The notes under the pieces are model-generated. The model did not search any database and was not told the DNA's origin. It worked only from the letters and a program-made list of their open reading frames with translations. A stretch of 64,000 nucleotides of DNA. Source: Companilactobacillus formosensis (GTDB lineage: Bacteria > Bacillota > Bacilli > Lactobacillales > Lactobacillaceae). Made by a program: the position numbers and the translations under genes. The stretch lies in NCBI RefSeq assembly GCF_005405305.1, contig NZ_BJDU01000002.1, positions 248,001 through 312,000 on the forward strand, in the 5' to 3' direction. Below, one piece after another: positions 1 to 8,520 of this stretch (its first letter is position 1; each line of letters opens with the position of its first letter).

Positions 1-68
1 TCCAAGGATCTGACGTTCAAGATGCTAAGGGTGATGTCAATCAATGGCTAACAAAATTAGGATATTAA
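1..68 (+). CDS. C-terminal end of an unidentified protein (partial)
   Basis: An open frame enters from the left edge and ends at a TAA at 66-68; the last residues read VNQWLTKLGY. A ribosome binding site (aaggtggg, 70-77) for the next gene follows directly, so the two genes are probably cotranscribed. Only 21 codons are visible and no family can be assigned. Ferric-reductase-like genes in lactobacilli are often preceded by a secreted FMN-binding protein, which would be a reasonable guess but cannot be shown here. Confidence 0.55.
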   Translation, partial: QGSDVQDAKGDVNQWLTKLGY

Positions 69-80
69 TAAGGTGGGAAA

Positions 81-1370
81 ATGAGAAGAAAAAGGGTTGT
101 ATTAAATATTCTTTGGCTAATTATACTTTTCTTAATTCCAATGCCTTTAATTGTTATTTTAAATACGCAATTGGTGGCTTCAGTCAGGGACTTAAGCGTG
201 TATGACTTTGGTATTGTTGCTTATATTTGGTGGTTAGTAATTACTTATTTGTCAACAAGACCAAGTTGGTTGGACCGTTTAATTGGTTTACCTTCAATGT
301 ATCTAGTTCATGGACTTTTAGGAACGATTGCTTTGATTGCTGCTACTATTCATAAATTTTTAAGTTTTAGTTTTGATAAAAATGTTAAAAACACTGGTAA
401 TATTGCTTGGTATTTAGCTTTATTTGGATTTTTCTACGCCGTTTTCTTCATGTCAGGCTGGTTGATCAATTACTTTAAAATTGCCGACACGCTCAAGAAG
501 AAGTTCAATCATATTTTTAAACATCAAGTTTCTATCTGGGTCCATCGCTTAAATTTAGTGGTAATCGCCTTGATTTTCTTCCATGTCCAATTAATCGTTA
601 GAATTAGATCTATCACCGAATTCATGGTTATTTTTGATACCTATACAGCTGTGATACTGGGATTGTATTTTTTTAATAAAATAAGATTATTAACTATGAA
701 TAATGGAACAGTAATTTCTAACGAATCCTTGAATTCGGATACTCAAGAACTGGTTATTCAGATAAAAAGCCAGAAAAAATATCATCCAGGTGACTTTTAC
801 TTTGTATCCTTCAAAGGTCTCAAAAAGCTCGGTATTGAATCACATCCATTTTCTGTCACTTCAGCTCCTACAAATAGTCCACGATCTGTTACTTTTACTA
901 TTCAAAATGTTGGAGACTTTACTAATGAGATCTCCAAGGTTCCTACAGGTACTAAGGTAAAACTAGAAGGACCCTTTGGATTGTTTGATAAATCAATTAG
1001 GCTGGAAAATGTTGAGACACCAATTATTCTTTATGGCTTAGGGACGGGGATTGCTCCTTTGTTAAGTATTGCTGCCGAATATGCAGGAAAGCGACCTATC
1101 CATGTATTGTGGACGGTTCAATCACAAGACAAATTATATTATTCCGATAAATTTAGAAATTTTGAATCTAAATATCCGAATTTCAAGTATTATGAGCAAA
1201 TTCATCGAATTAAGAAACAACAATTAAAAAATCTTCTTTCAGAGAGCGAAATTTTAAAAGGACAATTTTATATTGTAGGACCAGCGACTGCGATAATTGA
1301 AATTGAAGATAACTTGAATTCCATTGGTGTAAGTAGAAATAGATTAAATGATGAAAGATTAACATTATAA
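81..1370 (+). CDS. Ferric-reductase-like transmembrane flavocytochrome with FAD/NAD(P)H domain
   Basis: This 429-residue protein joins an N-terminal membrane half (about residues 1-210, six hydrophobic segments with paired histidines such as VHG, IHK, VHR and FFHVQ that could ligate haem) to a cytoplasmic ferredoxin-reductase half. The FAD-binding motif HPFSVTSAP lies near residue 256, and the nucleotide-binding glycine-rich stretch YGLGTGIAPLL near residue 317. The architecture is that of the FRE/NOX superfamily, which moves electrons from NAD(P)H across the membrane to ferric iron, quinone or another acceptor. The ATG at 81 has aaggtggg upstream. The natural acceptor cannot be told from sequence. 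Confidence 0.85.
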   Translation: MRRKRVVLNILWLIILFLIPMPLIVILNTQLVASVRDLSVYDFGIVAYIWWLVITYLSTRPSWLDRLIGLPSMYLVHGLLGTIALIAATIHKFLSFSFDKNVKNTGNIAWYLALFGFFYAVFFMSGWLINYFKIADTLKKKFNHIFKHQVSIWVHRLNLVVIALIFFHVQLIVRIRSITEFMVIFDTYTAVILGLYFFNKIRLLTMNNGTVISNESLNSDTQELVIQIKSQKKYHPGDFYFVSFKGLKKLGIESHPFSVTSAPTNSPRSVTFTIQNVGDFTNEISKVPTGTKVKLEGPFGLFDKSIRLENVETPIILYGLGTGIAPLLSIAAEYAGKRPIHVLWTVQSQDKLYYSDKFRNFESKYPNFKYYEQIHRIKKQQLKNLLSESEILKGQFYIVGPATAIIEIEDNLNSIGVSRNRLNDERLTL

Positions 1371-1373
1371 AAA

Positions 1374-1413
1374 GCAGAGATACTAGTAAATCAACTAAGA
1401 TCTCTGTTTTTTT
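1374..1413 (+). terminator. Rho-independent terminator after the ferric-reductase-like gene
   Basis: Seven-base stem CAGAGAT (1375-1381) pairs with ATCTCTG (1400-1406), followed by a run of seven T. It starts five bases after the stop codon. Confidence 0.8.
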
Positions 1414-1545
1414 ATGGCTAAGTATTAATTCAATTTATACTAGGATTCAAAAGACTGAATTTTCAAGTGACTAATATCCCTATACAATAATTGATGTTGA
1501 TAAGGCAAGAAGTTATTTATATAAAAAATAGAATTGAGGTTTCAA

Positions 1546-2727
1546 ATGAAAAATAAAAAATTATTGATCTTCACATTAGCAGCGGGTACTTTCAGTATTC
1601 TAAACACAGAAGTTGGAATATTGGGAATTTTACCTATAATTGCTAACCGTTTTAATGTCTCAACAGCTACGTCAGGATTATTCGTCAGTTTGTTTGCAAT
1701 AATAATTGCTATTTTTGGTTCAATAATGCCAATTATCTTAAAACACGTTGACCGTAGAAAAATCATGTTGTTGACATTATCCTTATTCGTTGTTTCCAAC
1801 GTATTAGGAGGCTTGGTAACTAGCTTTGTACCTGCGCTGATCTTTAGATTGTTGCCAGCAGTTTTACATCCGGTTTACTGTTCTTTAGCATTTACGATTG
1901 CTGCAGAAATTGCTGACAAAGGACAATCTTCAAAATCAGTATCACGAGTTATGATTGGCGTTAGTGCTGGGACAGTTTTGGGTACGCCGTTAACTACCTT
2001 GACTGCCAATAATATCTCTTACTCAGCCGCAATGTTCTTCTTTGCATTAGTTAGTTTGGCCGCTTTAATATTAAATTTCTTTATACTACCAAAGGAAAGT
2101 ACCAATACTAATAATGAGAGTACAGAAGAAGTTTCTGGATTGAACAAGGTTTTAGTAAAGAAATCACTTTGGATTTCCGGATTAGGAACAATTTTAATAG
2201 GTAGTGTATTATTCGTCGTTTATGGTTATGTTTCAGATTTATTGTCTCAAGTTAGTCATTTCTCAGCTAATCAATTGAGTATCGGACTTTTCATTTTCGG
2301 GTTAATGAGTATTTTAGGTAATTTGATTGCCGGAAACGTTTTGTCAAAAGCACCTCGTAAATTAGTAACGATTTACCCATTCTTATTAATTGCAGTCTAT
2401 GCTTTGATTATTTTGTTTGGTCACTCTACATCATTAATGTTCCCAGTAGTTATTCTTTGGGGGATGATTTACGGAATAGGTAATAATATTCAACAATACT
2501 TGATTTCTGCTGCTATTCCTGAAGCTTTGAGCTTAGCAAATGGTCTCTTCATTTCAATGGGGAATATCGGTACAGCTATAGGAACTAGTATCGGAGGTTT
2601 GTTGTTAGCAAATGGTTTGATGATGTTGCCAATCGGTGGAATTAGTATTTTAATCTTCACATTCATCATAATTTTAATCAGAAATAAAACCGTTAATACG
2701 GAATTGAACGAAGTCGAATACGATTAA
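1546..2727 (+). CDS. MFS drug/sugar efflux transporter (DHA1, AraJ-like)
   Basis: A 393-residue integral membrane protein with about twelve hydrophobic helices and a hydrophilic central loop (around residues 188-205, STNTNNESTEE), as usual for major facilitator proteins. The first half carries the DHA1 features: the RR(K) turn between helices 2 and 3 (VDRRKIMLLTL) and a G-rich helix 5 region (IGVSAGTVLGTPL), pointing to a proton-driven exporter of the AraJ/YdhP group. The substrate is unknown. I start at the ATG at 1546, because the in-frame TTG at 1534 is itself part of the ribosome binding site (TTGAGG). Monocistronic between two terminators. Confidence 0.85.
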   Translation: MKNKKLLIFTLAAGTFSILNTEVGILGILPIIANRFNVSTATSGLFVSLFAIIIAIFGSIMPIILKHVDRRKIMLLTLSLFVVSNVLGGLVTSFVPALIFRLLPAVLHPVYCSLAFTIAAEIADKGQSSKSVSRVMIGVSAGTVLGTPLTTLTANNISYSAAMFFFALVSLAALILNFFILPKESTNTNNESTEEVSGLNKVLVKKSLWISGLGTILIGSVLFVVYGYVSDLLSQVSHFSANQLSIGLFIFGLMSILGNLIAGNVLSKAPRKLVTIYPFLLIAVYALIILFGHSTSLMFPVVILWGMIYGIGNNIQQYLISAAIPEALSLANGLFISMGNIGTAIGTSIGGLLLANGLMMLPIGGISILIFTFIIILIRNKTVNTELNEVEYD

Positions 2728-2730
2728 TAC

Positions 2731-2781
2731 AAAAAGAGTTTCAATGATACTGTTAAGGTTAGTATCATCGAAACTCTTTTT
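2731..2781. terminator. Bidirectional terminator between convergent genes
   Basis: A long inverted repeat: AAAAAGAGTTTC(A)ATGATACT at 2731-2751 mirrors AGTATCAT-GAAACTCTTTTT at 2761-2781, giving A and T tracts on both sides. It sits between the MFS gene and the convergent amidohydrolase gene. Confidence 0.9.
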
Positions 2782-2789
2782 GTTTATTC

Positions 2790-3974
2790 TTAATTATTTA
2801 ACAAGTTCAAAACAACCGTACCCATACCTTTTGCTGCAACAAGTAGACATTTTTCATCCATTAAAAACTCTGGACTGTGGTGGGGATGATTCATACCATC
2901 ATCAGGATCACAGCCAACGTAGAAGAAACAACTAGGACGTTCTTGTGCAAAGTATGCAAAATCTTCAGAAGGATCTTGGGGACCGCAATCAAAGACTTTT
3001 TTAACTTCGGGAATTTCAGCATCTTTAATTGAACTTACCACTTGTTTAGTTAAATCTTCATCGTTGACTAAAACAGGATAATTGTCATTATAGTCAATTT
3101 CAACTTTCATATCGAACATTGCAGCAACACTCTTAGCGATAGTTTCAATACGTTGATGAATCGTTGATCTAGTTGATTCTTTCATGATTCGAACGTCACC
3201 TTTTAATTCAACGGAAGCTTTAATAGCGTTATTTGAACCTACGCCGTCAAATGAACCAATCGTAACGCTGGCTGTATCAAAGGGGTCGATATTACGTGAA
3301 ACGACTGTCTGTAAGGCCGTAACGAAATAACTACCGGCAACGATACTGTCTTTTGATAAGTGGGGCATTGAAGCATGTCCGCCTTTACCGATAAATTTGA
3401 TTGAAAAATCTGCTCGACCAGTTTGCGTTTCACCCCAGTGATAACCAATAGAGCCAGTTGGCATCGAAGTCATAACGTGCGCACCAACAACTTCGTCAAT
3501 ACCATCGAGGACTCCATCTTTGATCATACTTTTAGCGCCACCTGGAGTGATTTCTTCAGCGGGTTGATGAATTATTCTGATTTTGCCGCTTAATTTATTC
3601 TTCATTTGATATAAATTCTTAGCTAAAACCATCATGTAAGCTGTATGTCCGTCGTGGCCGCAAGCATGCATGACACCTGAATTTTCTGACTTAAAGGAGA
3701 GGTCATTTTCCTCTTGAATAGCTAAAGCATCAAAGTCGGCTCGTAAAGCAATTGATTTTCCAGGTCGACCTGAATCAATATCGACTGCAAAACCGTAGCC
3801 GTCGCCGTAATCTTTAGTTTCAATACCTAAATTATGATAGAAGTCCTTGATATATTTTGAAGTATTTTTTTCGTGGAAAGATGTTTCAGGATGTTGGTGC
3901 AAGAAACGTCGAATTTGGATAATTTCTGTTTTGCAATCGTTCAAAGCTTGCATTAATTCATTTTGAATTGTCAA
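2790..3974 (-). CDS. M20-family metal-dependent amidohydrolase (N-acyl amino acid hydrolase type)
   Basis: Member of the M20D/IAA-amino acid hydrolase/hippurate hydrolase group. Metal-ligand motifs are in place: LHQHPE near the N terminus, HACGHDGHTA for the dinuclear site, HQPAEE, GAHV, and HHSPEF near the C terminus. Such enzymes release an amino acid from an N-acyl conjugate in the cytoplasm; the acyl group and amino acid are not predictable. The frame is open to a GTG at 3983, but that overlaps the AAGGAG ribosome binding site (3983-3988), so the TTG at 3974, eight bases downstream of it, is the better start (394 residues). It is transcribed alone toward a shared terminator. Confidence 0.85.
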   Translation of the reverse strand: MTIQNELMQALNDCKTEIIQIRRFLHQHPETSFHEKNTSKYIKDFYHNLGIETKDYGDGYGFAVDIDSGRPGKSIALRADFDALAIQEENDLSFKSENSGVMHACGHDGHTAYMMVLAKNLYQMKNKLSGKIRIIHQPAEEITPGGAKSMIKDGVLDGIDEVVGAHVMTSMPTGSIGYHWGETQTGRADFSIKFIGKGGHASMPHLSKDSIVAGSYFVTALQTVVSRNIDPFDTASVTIGSFDGVGSNNAIKASVELKGDVRIMKESTRSTIHQRIETIAKSVAAMFDMKVEIDYNDNYPVLVNDEDLTKQVVSSIKDAEIPEVKKVFDCGPQDPSEDFAYFAQERPSCFFYVGCDPDDGMNHPHHSPEFLMDEKCLLVAAKGMGTVVLNLLNN

Positions 3975-4125
3975 TTGATTCACTCCTTAACTCTTGATAC
4001 TTCAAATGTAACACAAAGGGGGAATTTATTTGTTATGCAATAAGCGTATTTCTTTGAATACAAGATAAGTATTAGACGAAACTCAAATTATCCTTTACGC
4101 TAAAAGTAAAATGCAAGGAAAGAAT

Positions 4126-4704
4126 GTGTTCAAAATCAACAAAGAAGAAGTTTTGAAGAAGGCACGCGAAGGTGGCAACTTAAAATTCACTAAAGAAGAA
4201 CTCGGATTAGTAGATGAAATCGTTGAAAAAAATTCGCTGATAATTGACCAAATCAATCAGCATTCGCATAATACAAAACAACGTCGAGAACTATTTAGTC
4301 AGTTGTATGGATATCAAATTCCCGAAACGACTGATATCAAAGCACCTTATAACGCTGATGTGGGATGTCAAACATTTGTCAAAGGCAACGTTTTTATTAA
4401 TAAAGATTGTTTCTTCATGGATCTTGGTGGAATTTGGATTGATGAACAAGTCAAAATTGGTCCTCGGGTTAGTCTAATAACGGTCAATCACGCTGAAGAT
4501 CCTAATCATCGTAATGACCTAATTACGGGTTCAATCCATATTAAAAGAAATGCTTGGTTAGGGGCTAATGTGACTGTTTTGCCCGGAGTAACTATTGGTG
4601 AAAATTCAATCGTCGGGGCCAATGCTTTAGTGACTAAGGACGTTGAACCAAATAGTATTTATGTGGGTTCGCCAGCTAAAAAATTACGTGATTTAAGATA
4701 CTAA
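4126..4704 (+). CDS. Hexapeptide-repeat acetyltransferase (maltose/galactoside O-acetyltransferase family)
   Basis: About 192 residues. The C-terminal two thirds form a left-handed beta-helix of hexapeptide repeats (IGPRVSLI, WLGANVTVLPGVTIGENSIVGANALVTKDV) ending in the family signature YVGSPAKKLR. The active-site His is in the VNHAED segment. It transfers acetyl from acetyl-CoA to a sugar or similar hydroxyl; the acceptor is unknown. The frame opens at ATG 4111, but AAGGAA (4115-4120) lies inside it and points to GTG 4126 as start. Its stop codon is inside the ribosome binding site of the next acetyltransferase, so the pair is an operon. Confidence 0.8.
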   Translation: MFKINKEEVLKKAREGGNLKFTKEELGLVDEIVEKNSLIIDQINQHSHNTKQRRELFSQLYGYQIPETTDIKAPYNADVGCQTFVKGNVFINKDCFFMDLGGIWIDEQVKIGPRVSLITVNHAEDPNHRNDLITGSIHIKRNAWLGANVTVLPGVTIGENSIVGANALVTKDVEPNSIYVGSPAKKLRDLRY

Positions 4705-4721
4705 AGGAGAGATTTATTTTG

Positions 4722-5309
4722 ATGACAGAACACGAAAAATTATTAGCAGGACAAGATTATGATTATCGTGACCCTGAGTTACAAGGGATGATTCAAGATG
4801 CCAGGCAATTAATTTCCAAATTGAATAACGAGGCAGAGAAAAATAAAAAACAAGCAATTGCAAATGAACTCTTTGCACACATTGGTACAAATCTAACAAT
4901 CAATGGTGACATTGGAGCAATTTATGGAAAACATATTTCTTTTGGTAATGACGATTTCGTCAATGGCAATTGTTACTTCCAAGATTCCAATAAAATAACT
5001 TTTGGTGATCGTGTAATCATAGCGCCCGATACTAAATTCTATTGTGGAGAACATTCATTAGATGCTACTAAACGTTTTGGAACTAGAGATGACGGTAGTA
5101 AATATTTAATTACTTATACTCAATCAATTTCTGTTGGTAATGATGTATGGATAGGTGGCAACTGCACCATAATTGGCGGTGTCCACATTGGTAATAATGT
5201 TATTATCGGAGCTGGAGCGGTTGTTGTTAAAGATGTTCCAGATAATTGTGTTGTCGGTGGGGTTCCCGCTAAAATCATCAAGAAATTACCTGCTTTAACG
5301 ACAAAATAA
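4722..5309 (+). CDS. maa: Maltose O-acetyltransferase-like enzyme
   Basis: This 195-residue protein carries the N-terminal Mac domain typical of maltose/galactoside acetyltransferases (TEHEKLLAGQDYDYRDPEL) and a beta-helix with hexapeptide repeats ending WIGGNCTIIGGVHIGNNVIIGAGAVVVKDV and GGVPAKIIKK. The catalytic His is in YCGEHSLD. The family acetylates maltose, glucose or related sugars at the 6-position, possibly as detoxification. TTG 4719 and ATG 4722 are both possible behind aaaggaga (4703-4710); I list the ATG. It follows another acetyltransferase of the same fold by 17 bases, although the two are only distantly similar. Confidence 0.8.
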   Translation: MTEHEKLLAGQDYDYRDPELQGMIQDARQLISKLNNEAEKNKKQAIANELFAHIGTNLTINGDIGAIYGKHISFGNDDFVNGNCYFQDSNKITFGDRVIIAPDTKFYCGEHSLDATKRFGTRDDGSKYLITYTQSISVGNDVWIGGNCTIIGGVHIGNNVIIGAGAVVVKDVPDNCVVGGVPAKIIKKLPALTTK

Positions 5310-5337
5310 AATTAATGATTTTGTAAATTTTAGATAG

Positions 5338-5396
5338 AAAAACTTCATTAACACCTTCAATGTTTTAAGAATTGAATTTGTTAATGAAGTTTTTTG
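5338..5396. terminator. Bidirectional terminator between convergent genes
   Basis: AAACTTCATTAAC (5340-5352) is the perfect inverse of GTTAATGAAGTTT (5380-5392), with A and T tracts outside. It serves the acetyltransferase operon on one strand and the NAD(P)H-binding protein on the other. Confidence 0.85.
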
Positions 5397-5399
5397 ATT

Positions 5400-6026
5400 T
5401 TATCTTTTTGTTGGTTGATTAAGTCCAAGACTACCACGAGAAGCCTGTAAATCACCAGTAATAAGTCGCACTGCAACTGAACCGACTGAAGAGATGGTTG
5501 TCGTATTTCCCGAAACATTCTCGCCACGATGTGTAATTACAACTGAATCAGGTCCAGGGACCAAAAAACCAGGTCGGAGGAGGGTATAATCCAATGAAGA
5601 TTCCTCAATTACTTTAGCTGCACGAAGATTATGAATTTGAGCAGGGTTGTTATCAACATTATCCTGTGCACCAACTGATTTAGGAATTTCGTTGTAAATT
5701 CCCATAGCGACCATAAAAATCAATCGTTTAAGATGTAATTCCTGCATAGCGTTAATAATATCTTGGGCTAATCTAGCAAGTTCATCAGGATCACCCTCAG
5801 ATGAAAGGGCAGAAAACACGATATCTTGTCCTTTCATTGCTTTGATCAATGCATCATGATCGTGTACGTCAAATTGAGCTAGTTTTTCCCGTTTGGGATT
5901 TGGTGTAAGTTGGTTAGCATGTCGTGAAACTAATGTTAAATGTGCATCCGTCCGTGATAAAAGTGCTTTTCGAACACCGGAGCCAGCTGTCCCTGATGCA
6001 CCTAACAATAAAATATTTTTAGCCAT
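5400..6026 (-). CDS. NAD(P)H-binding (atypical SDR, NmrA/BVR-like) protein
   Basis: The 208-residue product starts with a Rossmann dinucleotide motif, LLLGASGTAGSGVRKAL (G-x-x-G-x-x-G), followed by TLVSRH, with the arginine typical of NADP(H) binding. It resembles atypical short-chain dehydrogenases of the NAD(P)H-binding (PF13460) group, a mix of oxidoreductases, quinone reductases and redox sensors. No YxxxK catalytic pair is evident. The start is ATG 6026 behind AAGGAG; the frame continues 13 codons upstream without a binding site. It is divergent from the unknown gene at 6238 and shares a 211-bp intergenic region with it. Confidence 0.75.
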   Translation of the reverse strand: MAKNILLLGASGTAGSGVRKALLSRTDAHLTLVSRHANQLTPNPKREKLAQFDVHDHDALIKAMKGQDIVFSALSSEGDPDELARLAQDIINAMQELHLKRLIFMVAMGIYNEIPKSVGAQDNVDNNPAQIHNLRAAKVIEESSLDYTLLRPGFLVPGPDSVVITHRGENVSGNTTTISSVGSVAVRLITGDLQASRGSLGLNQPTKR

Positions 6027-6150
6027 TAAAATTTCTCCTTTTATTCTTATAATAATAAAATTCAAAACTATGTAAAATACTTATAATGATACGACCACAA
6101 TTCAAATATCGAATAATTCTTTTGAGTCATTTATTTCAATTGGTTTCATA

Positions 6151-6204
6151 AGTTACCATGGTACCAATAGTGGACCGCAACTTTCTCTTTTTTGATGCTA
6201 TATT
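6151..6204 (+). promoter_or_regulatory. Promoter region with a 10-bp palindrome upstream of the 263-residue unknown gene
   Basis: TACCATGGTA at 6154-6163 is a perfect palindrome, inside AGTTACCATGGTACC. About 35 bases downstream is TGCTATATT (6196-6204), an extended -10-like element, then a GCGAGG binding site and the ATG at 6238. The palindrome sits where a regulator acting on either divergent gene could bind. No convincing -35 hexamer was seen. Confidence 0.4.
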
Positions 6205-6237
6205 AAAATCACAATAAATCAAAAGCGAGGAAACATT

Positions 6238-7029
6238 ATGACAGAATATAAAGATTTACGAATTATAAATAATGGTGAAGAAATTTCTTATACCGAAGTT
6301 CAACACATTGCTGCAAAAAGAGCGGCTCACATACTACAAGAAATGTCCGAATTAGGTGCTACATTATATTTGAACGATACAGAACTTGACAGTAATCAGA
6401 TTTACACATTATCCAATACAGATATATTACAAGCTTGTATAGAAAGTAAGAAAAAATTAGGGAGACAAGGAATTTTAGATTTATATTCAGATAAGATTTC
6501 TCAAAGTCGTCAAATGTGGCATCAAATTGCTGAAGAATCAGATGGCAAAACTTTCAAAGAAAGTCATGTTACTGTTGAAGTTGATCACATTGATCCTAAA
6601 ATAATCGCCAAGAAGATTAGTAGCTCTAGTGCGAATGATTTAAACCTTGAAATAGCTTATCGATTATCTCCTGATCACTTTGTTTTTGGACTAATCAATA
6701 ATACCCAAGAAGTTATGGAAACCATTGGACATTATAAAGAACCAACTTGGTTTAGATTAGAAATGGCTCCAGATGATTTAGGACCACAAAAAGATCCAGC
6801 TTGTATAGCAGCACCTAAGGCTCAATTTGTATTAGATGATGGTTTTAGAATGCCAATGTTTGCTATGCACCAATTTTACGCTACACCAAATGGAATGCGG
6901 GTTGAGTTAGGTTCATATTTTCCTTCAGCAACTCCAGATGAAGTAGTCATTGGACACAGGGAACACTTTACAGTAGAATTTGGTAACAATATGGCAATGG
7001 CATTAAATCAATTGCATGTAAATAAATAA
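6238..7029 (+). CDS. Protein of unknown function, 263 residues
   Basis: I do not recognise this family. The protein is soluble with no signal peptide or membrane segment. The N-terminal third is helical and hydrophilic (TEVQHIAAKRAAHILQEMS), the centre has a run of serines, and the C-terminal half contains a conserved-looking block from FGLINNTQEVMETIGHY through DPACIAAPKAQFVLDDGF and MRVELGSYFPSATPDE. The ATG at 6238 follows GCGAGGAAAC. It stands alone between a divergent NAD(P)H-binding protein and a terminator. Its product could take part in a redox or metabolite response together with its divergent neighbour, but that rests on position only. Confidence 0.7.
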   Translation: MTEYKDLRIINNGEEISYTEVQHIAAKRAAHILQEMSELGATLYLNDTELDSNQIYTLSNTDILQACIESKKKLGRQGILDLYSDKISQSRQMWHQIAEESDGKTFKESHVTVEVDHIDPKIIAKKISSSSANDLNLEIAYRLSPDHFVFGLINNTQEVMETIGHYKEPTWFRLEMAPDDLGPQKDPACIAAPKAQFVLDDGFRMPMFAMHQFYATPNGMRVELGSYFPSATPDEVVIGHREHFTVEFGNNMAMALNQLHVNK

Positions 7030-7041
7030 AATTTGGAGATT

Positions 7042-7077
7042 AAAAATACGGCATGAAATAATTCACGTCGTATTTTT
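7042..7077 (+). terminator. Terminator after the 263-residue unknown gene
   Basis: AAAAATACG (7042-7050) pairs with CGTATTTTT (7069-7077), an 18-base loop, with the T tract forming part of the stem. Confidence 0.65.
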
Positions 7078-7162
7078 GTGTCCTTAAATCTTAGTAAACA
7101 ATTATGCAAGAAGTGTAAAATTAACTTTATAATTATTAAAACGTATCTAGCAGGAGGGAACC

Positions 7163-7711
7163 ATGGAAACAAATGATCGGCGTGTTCGTAAAACAGAAAC
7201 TGCAATTAAAGCTGCAATTACAGATTTATTAGAACATAAAAATTTTGCATCCATTACTATTAAAGATATTGCTGATCAAGCTGACATAGGCAAAGCAACA
7301 TTTTATCGTCATTATCCAGATAAGTATGCATTAGTAAATGAGCTGGTCACGAGTAAATTGGCCGATTATTATAGTCAACTTGATATTAGTTCTCAAATAA
7401 CAATTAAAGTTGAAAATCTTCAACAAGTACAACAATTAATCAATGAACTTAAGCCTTTTCGTGGAATTAACCAAGCCGAATTGAACGTCGATAATTTAAT
7501 CAAATCTTGGCTGGCTAATTTTTTAAGAAAAACCATTTTATCTCAAGAAAGATTAACCATGACTAAGACAACAGCCAAAATACTATCTGCAACATTACTG
7601 GAATTATTGGATGAGTATAATTCAAATGAAATACCCTTAACGCCGAATAAAGTTAAACAACAGCTAGCTGATTTACGAACTGTTTTATCTAACATAAATT
7701 ATAATTTATGA
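7163..7711 (+). CDS. TetR/AcrR-family transcriptional regulator
   Basis: The 182-residue protein begins with a classic TetR DNA-binding domain: ASITIKDIADQADIGKATFYRHYPDKYAL, residues about 29-57, in which the recognition helix is followed by the conserved FYRHYPDK. The C-terminal ligand domain is divergent, as usual. The ATG at 7163 is preceded by AGGAGG at 7152-7157. It lies directly upstream of the remains of an ABC exporter (7799-8101), and TetR genes of this kind commonly control such an exporter. If so, this regulator has lost its local target and could be decaying or could act elsewhere. Confidence 0.85.
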   Translation: METNDRRVRKTETAIKAAITDLLEHKNFASITIKDIADQADIGKATFYRHYPDKYALVNELVTSKLADYYSQLDISSQITIKVENLQQVQQLINELKPFRGINQAELNVDNLIKSWLANFLRKTILSQERLTMTKTTAKILSATLLELLDEYNSNEIPLTPNKVKQQLADLRTVLSNINYNL

Positions 7712-7798
7712 ATCAAATATCAACACTTTAAAGAAAATTGCTTATTGAACATAACCATCAATCTCCATTATCCTAAAAAAGATAAGGAAGAGGTTAAT

Positions 7799-8101
7799 TT
7801 GGAAAAAATAATATCAGTTGAGCATCTTGTAAAAAATTATGATAATCACAAAGCAGTTAATGACCTAAATTTCAGCGTCGAAAAGGGTAGTTTTACAGCA
7901 TTTCTTTATACTTCTATAGCAAATTCTTTTCAAGATTATCCATTGTATACAGAATTTGTTAAACCCTATTTTAAGACTGCCGATTCGTATCGTAAGTTTT
8001 TAATTAGTTTGTTTACTATCCAATTGATAATTTTACCAATATTAGCTTTATTTTTATTAGTTAATTATGTTAAATATTTTAAAAAGAAGCCTGATTTTTA
8101 A
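7799..8101 (+). pseudogene. Relic of an ABC exporter: ATPase N terminus joined to permease C terminus
   Basis: The frame starts at TTG 7799 behind AAGGAAGAGG and reads as the first 36 residues of an ABC-2 type ATPase (ISVEHLVKNYDNHKAVNDL, then FSVEKGSFTAFL). It should continue into the Walker A loop (GxxGxGKS), but from about 7904-7907 it changes to YTSIANSFQDYPLYTEFV followed by one strongly hydrophobic helix (LFTIQLIILPILALFLLV) and a basic tail, which looks like the end of an ABC-2 permease. Walker A, signature and Walker B are all missing. An in-frame deletion of roughly the rest of the ATPase and most of the permease gene explains this. It cannot hydrolyse ATP; a residual small membrane protein may still be made. 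Confidence 0.75.
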
Positions 8102-8273
8102 TTTTAATATATATATATGTGAATGTGCACATATATTTTAAAAAATTTCGGGTTAGAAGTAAAAATTCAACTAATTTAGAATAAATCTTGTTCAGCTATG
8201 TAGATTTAGTAGCAATTCAATAATTGGTCTTTAAGTGGATCTAATCTAAATAAACAGTCAGATATTTAACCGT

Positions 8274-8310
8274 AGCAAAGTCTGTAGATCCATTACAGGT
8301 TTTGCTTTTT
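8274..8310 (+). terminator. Strong rho-independent terminator, orphan on the plus strand
   Basis: AGCAAAGTCTGTA (8274-8286) pairs over 13 positions (two G-U) with TACAGGTTTTGCT (8294-8306), a 7-base loop, then a T tract to 8310. It lies 170 bases after the ABC relic with no gene between, so it probably ended the original exporter operon or an untranslated RNA. The rest of 8102-8520 holds an AT-rich hairpin (8113-8136), a minus-strand terminator and the dif-like site, but no credible gene. Confidence 0.75.
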
Positions 8311-8422
8311 GTTTTGCTGAAGATATACGAATCAGTAATTAATTTATTTAAAATAGAACCACAAACATTGAATTTTGAATATACCAAGTAACGATATAGG
8401 ATAAAAAAGTAGAGCAGACAAA

Positions 8423-8462
8423 AAATACCAAAATCCAATAGCTAAATCAGATTTTGGTATTT
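8423..8462 (-). terminator. Terminator on the minus strand downstream of the metallophosphoesterase gene
   Basis: AAATACCAAAATC (8423-8435) is the perfect inverse of GATTTTGGTATTT (8450-8462). On the minus strand the second arm runs into TTTTTTG, so it ends transcription from the metallophosphoesterase gene after passing the dif-like site. Confidence 0.8.
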
Positions 8463-8463
8463 A

Positions 8464-8497
<34 letters not shown>

Positions 8498-8520
8498 TTT
8501 AAAGAAAAAGAACCCTTTAA

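Noticed and set aside
8241-8438. 65-codon open frame on the minus strand
   Set aside because: It has no ribosome binding site, crosses two terminator hairpins and has poor composition.
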